6,223 nt of DNA from Flavobacteria bacterium RIFCSPLOWO2_12_FULL_31_7 (GTDB lineage: Bacteria > Bacteroidota > Bacteroidia > Flavobacteriales > Flavobacteriaceae), in the NCBI GenBank assembly GCA_001800945.1, contig MGWJ01000076.1:2746-8968 (forward strand), in the 5' to 3' direction. Below, one piece after another: positions 1 to 4,822 of this stretch. The notes beneath the pieces were generated by a model that saw nothing but the letters and a program-made list of their open reading frames with translations, was not told where the DNA came from and did not search any database. Within the stretch, counting starts at the first letter, position 1. Each line of letters starts with the position of its first letter. Made by a program: the position numbers and the translations under genes.

Positions 1-1095
1 TACAGTTCGCATTTATATTCAGAATCGAAACAAAATATTGCTTCAACAACAGAAGTAAAACCAACTTATGATGAAACTGCTGAAGAAGTAGATGCCCGTT
101 TAATCTTAAGAGATAACTTCGATAAAATTTTCGCAACCTATCCAGAAACTTTAATTTTTGGTGAAGATGCTGGAAATATTGGTGATGTGAATCAAGGTTT
201 AGAAGGCATGCAAGAAAAATACGGAGAATTACGTGTTTCAGATGCTGGAATTCGTGAAGCAACAATTTTAGGTCAAGGTATTGGTATGGCGATGCGCGGT
301 TTACGTCCGATTGCTGAAATTCAGTATTTAGATTATTTATTATACGCCATTCAAATTATGAGTGACGATTTGGCTACGTTGCAATACAGAACGCATGGTA
401 GCCAGAAATCGCCATTAATTATTAGAACTCGTGGTCACCGTTTAGAAGGAATTTGGCATTCAGGTTCTCCAATGGGAATGATTATTAACGCTATTCGTGG
501 TATTCACGTTTTGGTTCCAAGAAATATGACCAAAGCGGCTGGATTTTATAACACTTTATTAAAAACTGATGAACCAGCTTTAGTAATTGAATGTTTAAAT
601 GGATACCGTCTAAAAGAAAAAATGCCTACCAACTTAGGTGAATTCCAAACGCCAATTGGTGTGGTAGAAACGATTAAAGAAGGTAAAGATATTACTTTAG
701 TTTCTTACGGTTCAACGTTAAGAATTGTAGAACAAGCCGCTAAAGATTTATTAGAAAACGGAATTGATGCAGAAATTATTGATATTCAGAGTATATTACC
801 TTTCGATATTAATAAAGATATTGTAAAATCAGTTGCAAAAACCAATCGTTTATTAGTTATTGACGAAGACGTTCCTGGTGGAGCAAGTGCTTTCATTTTA
901 CAAGAAATCATTGAGAATCAAAACGCCTACAAACATTTAGATAGTGCTCCTCAAACCTTAACGGCTAAGGCACACCGCCCAAGTTATGGAACGGACGGAG
1001 ATTATTTCTCTAAACCAAGTGCCGAAGATATCTTTGAAAAAGTGTACGAAATCATGCATGAAGCAAATCCAAGTAAATTTCCAAAATTATATTAA
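1..1095 (+). CDS. 2-oxoacid dehydrogenase E1 component, beta-type portion of a probable fused alpha/beta protein (5' end missing)
   Basis: Thiamine-diphosphate-dependent E1 subunit of a 2-oxoacid dehydrogenase complex (branched-chain 2-oxoacid type most likely), which decarboxylates the 2-oxoacid and passes the acyl group to the lipoyl E2 component in the cytoplasm. The frame is open from base 1, so 364 residues are visible and the start lies upstream; the GTG at 187 is internal. Residues 1-30 look like a polar linker. The pyrimidine-binding domain begins near residue 31 (DARLILRDNF), with FGEDAGNIGD around 53-62 including the Glu (55) expected to activate the cofactor, and RGLRPIAEIQYLDY near 99-112. 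A transketolase C-terminal domain follows at about 217-352 (SYGSTLRIVEQ, DEDVPGGASAF). The roughly 30 residues before the beta domain fit the flavobacterial arrangement in which alpha and beta subunits are one chain of about 650-700 residues; that fusion is inferred because the alpha half is outside the window. Ends at TAA just before a hairpin terminator. Confidence 0.93.
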   Translation, partial: YSSHLYSESKQNIASTTEVKPTYDETAEEVDARLILRDNFDKIFATYPETLIFGEDAGNIGDVNQGLEGMQEKYGELRVSDAGIREATILGQGIGMAMRGLRPIAEIQYLDYLLYAIQIMSDDLATLQYRTHGSQKSPLIIRTRGHRLEGIWHSGSPMGMIINAIRGIHVLVPRNMTKAAGFYNTLLKTDEPALVIECLNGYRLKEKMPTNLGEFQTPIGVVETIKEGKDITLVSYGSTLRIVEQAAKDLLENGIDAEIIDIQSILPFDINKDIVKSVAKTNRLLVIDEDVPGGASAFILQEIIENQNAYKHLDSAPQTLTAKAHRPSYGTDGDYFSKPSAEDIFEKVYEIMHEANPSKFPKLY

Positions 1096-1113
1096 TTAAA
1101 AATCAAAATATTT

Positions 1114-1148
1114 AAATAGGAAGTAGTAATTTTACTTCCTATTTTTTT
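1114..1148 (+). terminator. Rho-independent terminator of the E1 gene
   Basis: Perfect 12-bp stem, AAATAGGAAGTA (1114-1125) pairing with TACTTCCTATTT (1133-1144), a 7-base loop, and a run of seven T (1142-1148). It starts 18 bases after the E1 stop codon and ends 21 bases before the prmA start, so it separates the two transcription units unless there is readthrough. Confidence 0.88.
1127..1134 (+). promoter_or_regulatory. Possible -7 box for prmA inside the upstream terminator
   Basis: TAATTTTA matches the Bacteroidota -7 consensus TAnnTTTG except at the last base. It lies in the loop and right arm of the E1 terminator, 35 bases before the prmA ATG, and the 12-base word around it (TAGTAATTTTAC) recurs exactly ahead of clpS at 2007-2018. 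No TTG is present at the expected -33 position, so this is a weak call. If it is not used, prmA would depend on readthrough of the terminator. Confidence 0.25.
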
Positions 1149-1169
1149 ATGACTAAAATTTAAGACCAA

Positions 1170-2009
1170 ATGGCAAACACCTATATAGAATATCAATTTA
1201 CTATCGAACCCGCAGAATTGGGTTCACAAATCTTAATCGCTGAGTTAGAAGAAACAGCATTTGAAAGTTTTGAAGAAACAGAAACGGGAGTTGCAGCTTA
1301 TGTTCAAAAAGAATTTTGGTCAGAAAACATTTTAAATGATATAGAAATTCTTTCTAACGAAAATTTCAAAATCTCATATACTACTAACGAAATTGAGCCC
1401 GTAAACTGGAACGAAGAATGGGAAAAGAACTTCTCTCCTATTGATGTAGACGGAATTTGTCATGTTCGTGCACCCTTTCATCCAGCATCTAATGCGAAGT
1501 ATGAAATTGTAATTGAACCAAAAATGAGTTTCGGAACGGGACATCACGAAACGACTCACATGATGATTCAGCATTTGTTAGAATTAGAGGTAACAAATAA
1601 AAAAACCATCGATATGGGTTGCGGAACGGCTATTTTAGCCATTTTAGCTGAAATGAAAGGGGCTCAACCAATTGATGCCGTTGACATTGACAATTGGTGT
1701 TATTTAAACTCAATTGAAAATGCAGAACGTAACAATTGCAAACATATTTCGGTTTATGAAGGTGATGCTTCTTGGTTGAATAACGGACAAAAATATGATG
1801 TGTTTATTGCGAATATCAATAGAAACATTTTATTAAATGACATGGCAACTTATGTGAACTGCATGAACGACAATTCTGTTTTATTATTAAGCGGATTTTA
1901 TACAGAAGATTTTGAAGCAATCAACGAATGTTGTGAAAAATTAGGGTTGACTTTTGAATCGAAAAAGGAAAGAAATAACTGGTTAGGTTTGAAATACACA
2001 AAAAATTAG
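1170..2009 (+). CDS. prmA: Ribosomal protein L11 methyltransferase PrmA
   Basis: Cytoplasmic S-adenosylmethionine-dependent methyltransferase that modifies ribosomal protein L11 at several amino groups; in studied bacteria the modification is dispensable for growth. The 279-residue length is normal for the family. The N-terminal part (about 1-90) is the substrate-recognition region and ends in WNEEWEKNFSP (80-90), a family landmark. The catalytic domain follows, with PKMSFGTGHHETT (117-129) characteristic of PrmA, the SAM-binding glycine motif DMGCGTAIL (148-156), an acidic residue for the SAM ribose in VDIDN (171-175), and the N-I-N motif IANINRNIL (213-221). The start is the only ATG that leaves a full N-terminal domain, and it follows an A-rich leader (GACCAAATGG). 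It precedes clpS by 29 bases, a pairing I recall from other Bacteroidota genomes, where triosephosphate isomerase often stands upstream; here an E1 gene does. Confidence 0.95.
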   Translation: MANTYIEYQFTIEPAELGSQILIAELEETAFESFEETETGVAAYVQKEFWSENILNDIEILSNENFKISYTTNEIEPVNWNEEWEKNFSPIDVDGICHVRAPFHPASNAKYEIVIEPKMSFGTGHHETTHMMIQHLLELEVTNKKTIDMGCGTAILAILAEMKGAQPIDAVDIDNWCYLNSIENAERNNCKHISVYEGDASWLNNGQKYDVFIANINRNILLNDMATYVNCMNDNSVLLLSGFYTEDFEAINECCEKLGLTFESKKERNNWLGLKYTKN

Positions 2010-2017
2010 TAATTTTA
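1989..2017 (+). promoter_or_regulatory. Probable clpS promoter overlapping the 3' end of prmA
   Basis: A TTG at 1989-1991 and TAATTTTA at 2010-2017 are separated by 18 bases, fitting the Bacteroidota -33 TTG / -7 TAnnTTTG layout with one mismatch (last base A instead of G). Transcription would start near 2021-2024, leaving a leader of under 20 bases before the clpS ATG at 2039. The -33 element lies inside prmA codons. Readthrough from prmA would also express clpS. Confidence 0.5.
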
Positions 2018-2038
2018 CACCATAATAAATTATTAGTT

Positions 2039-2314
2039 ATGAGCACATTAACAGAAACATTAGAAGAAGTATTAGTTGAAGAAGCCGTTGGCGTGAATAA
2101 CGAAATTGTATTATACAATGATGATGTCAATACTTTTGATCACGTTATTGAAATGTTAGTCAAAATTTGTGACCACACTTGGGAACAAGCCGAACAATGC
2201 GCTATTTTGGTACATTACAAAGGCCAATGCACCGTAAAAACAGGAGAATTAATAAAACTGAAACCACAATGTGCTTCACTACAAGATGCAGGATTAAGTG
2301 CAGTAATCATTTAA
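2039..2314 (+). CDS. clpS: ATP-dependent Clp protease adaptor protein ClpS
   Basis: Small adaptor that binds substrates with destabilising N-terminal residues (N-degrons) and delivers them to the Clp AAA+ unfoldase for degradation by ClpP. The protein has 91 residues: an acidic, flexible N-terminal tail (about 1-20), expected to act in hand-over to the unfoldase, followed by the compact ClpS core. Pocket residues known from E. coli ClpS are recognisable: Asn27-Asp28 in LYNDDVNTFDHV (25-36) correspond to N34/D35, and His59 in VHYKG (58-62) corresponds to H66. The core is rich in Cys (44, 54, 64, 78) compared with proteobacterial ClpS; their role is unknown. The start ATG is preceded by AATTATTAGTT with no clear Shine-Dalgarno. 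The stop codon lies at the foot of a shared terminator with the converging HMA gene. Confidence 0.93.
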   Translation: MSTLTETLEEVLVEEAVGVNNEIVLYNDDVNTFDHVIEMLVKICDHTWEQAEQCAILVHYKGQCTVKTGELIKLKPQCASLQDAGLSAVII

Positions 2315-2350
2315 AAAACAAAAGCGACCAATTGGTCACTTTTGTTTTTT
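2313..2350. terminator. Bidirectional terminator between clpS and the HMA gene
   Basis: A 12-bp arm AAAAAACAAAAG (2313-2324) pairs with CTTTTGTTTTTT (2339-2350); after one C-A mismatch the stem continues with GACC/GGTC (2326-2329 and 2334-2337) closing on AATT. T runs occur in both directions, so the element can serve clpS on the plus strand and the HMA gene on the minus strand. It overlaps both stop codons (2312-2314 and 2349-2351). Confidence 0.88.
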
Positions 2351-2618
2351 AAGAAGTCATTTTTCCAAATGCACAACTCACGTAAGATTTTGCTTTTGTA
2401 GTTAAACTATTTCGTTCTCCATCTTCTGGATAACCTATTTCTGCTAAAGTTTCCTTAACTACATCTAATGTATGTTCATCCAAATATTCAAAAGTAACCG
2501 AATTATCTTCAACTTCTACAGTAACTTCAGAAACATCATCTAAAGCATTTAGTTTTTTTGTTATGGTGGAAACACAACCGCCACATTTCAGATTTTGTAT
2601 ATGCACTATTGTTTTCAT
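2349..2618 (-). CDS. Heavy-metal-associated (HMA) domain protein with CGGC metal site
   Basis: An 89-residue soluble protein of the HMA fold (Atx1/CopZ/MerP type). The first strand and loop read HIQNLKCGGCVSTI (6-19), with Cys12 and Cys15 forming the CxxC site that binds soft metal ions such as Cu(I); the usual Met two residues before the first Cys is Leu here. The domain runs to about residue 65 (EIGYPEDG), the typical 65-70 residues. A tail of about 24 residues follows, rich in Lys and Ser, with a third Cys at 82 (SYVSCAFGK). The start is ATG at 2618, which places the first beta strand right after the initiator; the open frame extends 19 codons further upstream but that part (Cys-rich, ending KKYK) is not domain-like and overlaps a promoter-like region. 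It is the last gene of a minus-strand group after two YeeE/YedE genes, 76 bases away. Metal identity cannot be read from sequence. Confidence 0.85.
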   Translation of the reverse strand: MKTIVHIQNLKCGGCVSTITKKLNALDDVSEVTVEVEDNSVTFEYLDEHTLDVVKETLAEIGYPEDGERNSLTTKAKSYVSCAFGKMTS

Positions 2619-2638
2619 CTTATACTTTTTTATTAATA

Positions 2639-2664
2639 TAAATTTACGAAAACAATTGTTACAA
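2639..2664 (-). promoter_or_regulatory. Weak candidate promoter for the HMA gene
   Basis: On the minus strand, TAAATTTA (2646-2639) resembles the -7 consensus TAnnTTTG except for the last base, and a TTG lies at 2664-2662, only 15 bases away, which is short. It would give a leader of about 15-20 bases. An inverted repeat ATTGT-T-ACAAT (2655-2665) overlaps the TTG and could be an operator. If this promoter is not active, the gene is read through from the YeeE pair. Confidence 0.3.
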
Positions 2665-2694
2665 TAATATGACAAATATCAATTTAACAAAAGA

Positions 2695-3108
2695 TTAATG
2701 AGGTAATTTATTTTTTAAAATTCCATAAATATATGTTCCTAGTAAAGCTCCTAGTAAAACGATACAGATAGATAAAACGCCATTTCCAATTAAAATAAAA
2801 ATGGGTCCAGGACAACTTCCAACTAATCCCCAGCCTAAACCAAACATAGTACCACCAATAATATATCTTGAATAAGAGAAATCTTTATCTTGAATATCAA
2901 TTTCTGCACCTTTAAAACCTTGGATATCTTTCTTTTTGATAAGATAAATTCCAGTTACACCCACGAAAACAGCTGTTCCAATAATTCCATACATATGAAA
3001 ACTTTGAAACATAAACATTTCGTAAATTCTATACCAAGAAACGGCTTCAGCTTTTGTTAATACAATTCCGAAAACTATACCAACTATAAAAAATTTTAAT
3101 AACTTCAT
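2695..3108 (-). CDS. YeeE/YedE family membrane protein, second half-size subunit (DUF6691 type)
   Basis: A 137-residue integral inner-membrane protein of the YeeE/YedE (sulfur transport) family, whose full-length members take up thiosulfate through a relay of conserved cysteines. Four hydrophobic segments are visible at about 4-18, 38-56, 84-102 and 105-130. The family landmark GLGWGLVGSCPGP (90-102) holds Cys99, the probable substrate-contacting residue; Cys115 lies in the last segment. AEAVSWYRIYEMFMFQ (20-35) is the other conserved block. The ATG at 3108 is preferred: it follows the upstream gene's stop by a single base (TAG-T-ATG), pointing to translational coupling, whereas the longer frame would need a TTG start inside the upstream gene. 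It probably forms one transporter with the neighbouring half-size protein. Substrate is inferred from the family, not shown here. Confidence 0.88.
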   Translation of the reverse strand: MKLLKFFIVGIVFGIVLTKAEAVSWYRIYEMFMFQSFHMYGIIGTAVFVGVTGIYLIKKKDIQGFKGAEIDIQDKDFSYSRYIIGGTMFGLGWGLVGSCPGPIFILIGNGVLSICIVLLGALLGTYIYGILKNKLPH

Positions 3109-3109
3109 A

Positions 3110-3676
3110 CTAAGAACCAAAAATTAACGGAATTAAAAAATGAGCAGAAATTAATCCGCCAAGGAAAAAGCCAATTACGGCAATAAGAGAAGGAATTTGC
3201 AGGTTACTCAACCCAGAAATGGCATGTCCAGAAGTACAACCACCCGCATAAGGCGTTCCAAATCCAATTAAAAATCCACCAAACAATAAAACAAAAAAAC
3301 CTTTGATCGTAAAAGCATTTTCTAAACTAAATAAAGCATCAGGACCTAGTTTTCCATTTGGAGCATCAATATTCAGTAGCTTTAAATTTTCTAATGTTTT
3401 AGGATTAATTTGTAGAATATCAGTAGAATCCATCAAAAAATAAGAGGCCAAAAAACCTCCAACAACAGCACCTAAAGCGACAGATAAATTCCACCTTTGC
3501 TCTTTCCAATCAAAATCAAAATAATCAATTTTTCTTTTGGCGAAAGTCATACTACAAATATTTCTTAAATTAGATGACATTCCAAAAGTTTTACCAAAAT
3601 AGGTTAACACCAACATAATCAGTCCGATTAAGAAACCAGAAACCGCCCAGTGCCAAGTACCTTGAATTACTTCCAT
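3110..3676 (-). CDS. YeeE/YedE family membrane protein, first half-size subunit
   Basis: A 188-residue polytopic inner-membrane protein and the partner of the next gene. Hydrophobic segments lie at about 11-27, 63-82, 125-140 and 161-186. The signature PYAGGCTSGHAISG (142-155) contains Cys147, matching the cysteine-bearing re-entrant loop of YeeE thiosulfate transporters; a second cysteine, Cys41, sits in RNICSM (38-43) in the first half. A hydrophilic stretch at about 84-118 probably faces one side of the membrane. Full-length YeeE proteins of roughly 330-400 residues carry both halves in one chain; here the halves are separate genes with one base between the first stop and the second start. 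The likely role is import of thiosulfate or another small sulfur species; in many genomes such pairs lie near rhodanese or persulfide-handling genes, but none is visible here. ATG at 3676 is the only good start. Confidence 0.88.
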   Translation of the reverse strand: MEVIQGTWHWAVSGFLIGLIMLVLTYFGKTFGMSSNLRNICSMTFAKRKIDYFDFDWKEQRWNLSVALGAVVGGFLASYFLMDSTDILQINPKTLENLKLLNIDAPNGKLGPDALFSLENAFTIKGFFVLLFGGFLIGFGTPYAGGCTSGHAISGLSNLQIPSLIAVIGFFLGGLISAHFLIPLIFGS

Positions 3677-3721
3677 ATATTCTTAAATATTATTTTTTGA
3701 ATTACTATATTTGTTTTCGAT

Positions 3722-3750
3722 TTCATTTGTACTTTGAATTCACAAATGAA
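3722..3750. repeat. Inverted repeat in the divergent intergenic region, possible operator
   Basis: TTCATTTGT (3722-3730) and ACAAATGAA (3742-3750) are perfect 9-bp inverted arms separated by 11 bases that contain GAATTC. It lies 45 bases upstream of the YeeE start and 67 bases upstream of the DUF4199 start. No T run follows on either strand, so it is not a typical terminator; a binding site for a dimeric regulator or a leader hairpin in the YeeE mRNA are the two plausible readings. Confidence 0.5.
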
Positions 3751-3771
3751 TCATTTTATAACCTTAATTAT

Positions 3772-3799
3772 TTGCTAAAGCAGACGCTTTTTAATTTCG
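3772..3799 (+). promoter_or_regulatory. Probable promoter of the DUF4199-lipoprotein unit
   Basis: TTG at 3772-3774 and TAATTTCG at 3792-3799 are 17 bases apart, fitting the Bacteroidota -33/-7 pattern with one mismatch in TAnnTTTG. The start site would fall near 3803-3806, giving a short leader of about 13 bases. A small inverted repeat AAAGC-AGAC-GCTTT (3777-3790) fills the spacer between the two boxes. An exact TATATTTG at 3706-3713 is an alternative -7 box with a leader near 100 bases but has no TTG at the right distance. Confidence 0.45.
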
Positions 3800-3803
3800 A
3801 CTT

Positions 3804-3811
3804 CAAAGATA
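3804..3811 (-). promoter_or_regulatory. Candidate -7 box for the YeeE pair
   Basis: On the minus strand the sequence reads TATCTTTG, an exact match to TAnnTTTG. No TTG is found 17-23 bases upstream. It would give a leader of about 125 bases that includes the 3722-3750 inverted repeat, and it overlaps the start region of the opposing plus-strand promoter, so the two directions could interfere. Confidence 0.35.
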
Positions 3812-3817
3812 CACAAA

Positions 3818-4294
3818 ATGAATAAATTTAAAATAGAATTTAAGTGGGCAATATACTACACTTTTTTAGTAATCATGTGGTTTCAATTAGAAAAATATCT
3901 AGGATTTCATGATAAAAATATCGCTAACCATCCCGTTTTTACTAATTTAATGTATGTTTTCATTTTCGGAGTGTACATTCTTTTTTTAATTGATAAGAAA
4001 AAAAACTTTTTCAATGGTATGATGTCATGGCAACAAGGGTTTCTTTCAGGAGTCATTTTGGGTATTTTCGTTATGATTTTATCACCATTTGCTACTTATT
4101 TTTGTTTAAAATATATCAACCCAGATTTTTTTACAAAAATGATAAGTTATTCTGTTTCTAAAGGAATGAAGGTAGAAAACGCAAAAGCAATGTTTGACAC
4201 AAAAGCCTACATGATTTTTTCTTCTTTTGGAACCTTTTCGTTTGGTATAATATTTGCAGCTTTAGCTTCATCAATTATAAAAACTAAAAAATAA
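3818..4294 (+). CDS. DUF4199 family membrane protein
   Basis: A 158-residue integral membrane protein that I recognise as DUF4199, a Bacteroidota family without an assigned function. Four hydrophobic segments are visible at about 10-27, 41-59, 73-98 and 132-153, with a basic N-terminus (NKFKIEFKW) and a basic C-terminus (KTKK), which together suggest both ends are cytoplasmic. Conserved-looking features are FKWAIYY (8-14), the LEKYLGFHDKNI block (24-35), the LIDKKKNFFNG turn (57-67) and QQGFLSG (72-78). The segment at 100-130 is polar and lies between the third and fourth helices. The ATG at 3818 has an A-rich leader (ACACAAAATG). It is followed after 7 bases by a lipoprotein gene, so the two are very likely co-transcribed. 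In other flavobacteria DUF4199 genes are often near envelope genes, by my recollection; no function is proposed. Confidence 0.8.
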   Translation: MNKFKIEFKWAIYYTFLVIMWFQLEKYLGFHDKNIANHPVFTNLMYVFIFGVYILFLIDKKKNFFNGMMSWQQGFLSGVILGIFVMILSPFATYFCLKYINPDFFTKMISYSVSKGMKVENAKAMFDTKAYMIFSSFGTFSFGIIFAALASSIIKTKK

Positions 4295-4301
4295 TTTTAA
4301 C

Positions 4302-4751
4302 ATGCGTAAAATATTTGCACTTAGCTTACTAGTCTTATTCGCTTCTTGTATAAGCACCAAAAACACCATTCAAAACATTGATGACACTGCGATTTTACCC
4401 AAAATTGTATACGGACAATTTGTTTTAACAGAAACTTCCAATGATTCCGAATATGGTTATAGCGAATTTTACCCTGTCAATTTAGGTTTTTCGAAATTTG
4501 AAAACAGTAATAATTCTAATGTGAATCGCTTTTTTAATTCTATTACAGGGCCAAATGGCGAAAAAATAACCTATAGATTATTAGAAACTTGTTGCCCATT
4601 TCCGAGTAAAAACAATAAAATGGGTGCTGGAACTTTAGATTTATATGAAATTTACTTAAATGAAAAGGCTTCAAACAAAAAAATATACATCAATACATTT
4701 GAAAAAGGTAAAGTGATGTGTCCGAAAGGATTTTCAATAAAAAAAGTTTAA
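4302..4751 (+). CDS. Small lipoprotein of unknown function next to kdsA
   Basis: A 149-residue protein with a lipoprotein signal peptide: basic MRK, a hydrophobic stretch (4-13) and LFASC with the lipid-attached Cys at 16. The mature part is mostly polar, probably beta-rich, and should be anchored in the envelope facing the periplasm or the outside. Conserved-looking blocks are YGYSEFYPVNLGF (51-63), ITGPNGEKITYR (81-92), the double-Cys ETCCPFPSKN (95-104), MGAGTLDLYEIY (107-118) and a last Cys at 140. Three cysteines in the mature part after the lipidated one allow a disulfide. Related flavobacterial proteins are, as I recall, often named 2-dehydro-3-deoxyphosphooctonate aldolase in databases; nothing here resembles an aldolase, and the name probably spread from the adjacent kdsA. 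It starts 7 bases after the DUF4199 gene, with no separate promoter visible. Confidence 0.8.
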   Translation: MRKIFALSLLVLFASCISTKNTIQNIDDTAILPKIVYGQFVLTETSNDSEYGYSEFYPVNLGFSKFENSNNSNVNRFFNSITGPNGEKITYRLLETCCPFPSKNNKMGAGTLDLYEIYLNEKASNKKIYINTFEKGKVMCPKGFSIKKV

Positions 4752-4781
4752 ACTTCTAACAGCTAAACATCTAACTTTAGT

Positions 4782-4789
4782 TACCTTTG
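4782..4789 (+). promoter_or_regulatory. kdsA promoter, -7 box
   Basis: TACCTTTG is an exact match to the Bacteroidota -7 consensus TAnnTTTG, within TTACCTTTGCAC, a context common at flavobacterial promoters. A start near 4793-4796 would leave a leader of about 27-30 A-rich bases before the kdsA ATG at 4823. No TTG is present at the -33 position. An inverted repeat TAACT-TT-AGTTA (4772-4783) runs into the box and may be coincidental. Confidence 0.6.
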
Positions 4790-4822
4790 CACAAGAATTA
4801 AAAAAACAATAAACAACTACAA

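Noticed and set aside
187..1095. GTG at 187 as the start of the E1 gene
   Set aside because: The same frame is open to base 1 and encodes conserved E1 sequence, including the catalytic Glu, before this point; the gene is simply cut by the window edge.
1374..1574. Minus-strand open frame inside prmA
   Set aside because: Lies antisense to strongly conserved prmA codons and resembles no protein family; a shadow of the real gene.
1921..2130. Minus-strand open frame across the prmA-clpS junction
   Set aside because: Antisense to both genes and the clpS promoter, low-complexity Ser/Thr/Asn content, no recognisable domain.
2651..2660. Palindrome AACAATTGTT upstream of the HMA gene as a dedicated operator
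   Set aside because: Short, AT-rich and likely by chance; it overlaps a second imperfect repeat, and nothing else supports one choice over the other.
2619..2675. Longer start for the HMA protein (19 extra codons)
   Set aside because: The extra residues are not part of the HMA fold, and the ATG at 2618 gives the usual beginning of the domain directly before the CxxC strand.
3109..3120. TTG start for the second YeeE gene, overlapping the first
   Set aside because: The ATG at 3108 directly after the upstream stop is a better start and gives the usual short N-terminus; TTG would add four residues only.
4744..4755. Palindrome AAGTTTAAACTT at the end of the lipoprotein gene as a terminator
   Set aside because: It is a perfect 12-base palindrome, but with no loop, all-AT-like pairing and no following T run it would not form a stable terminator hairpin.
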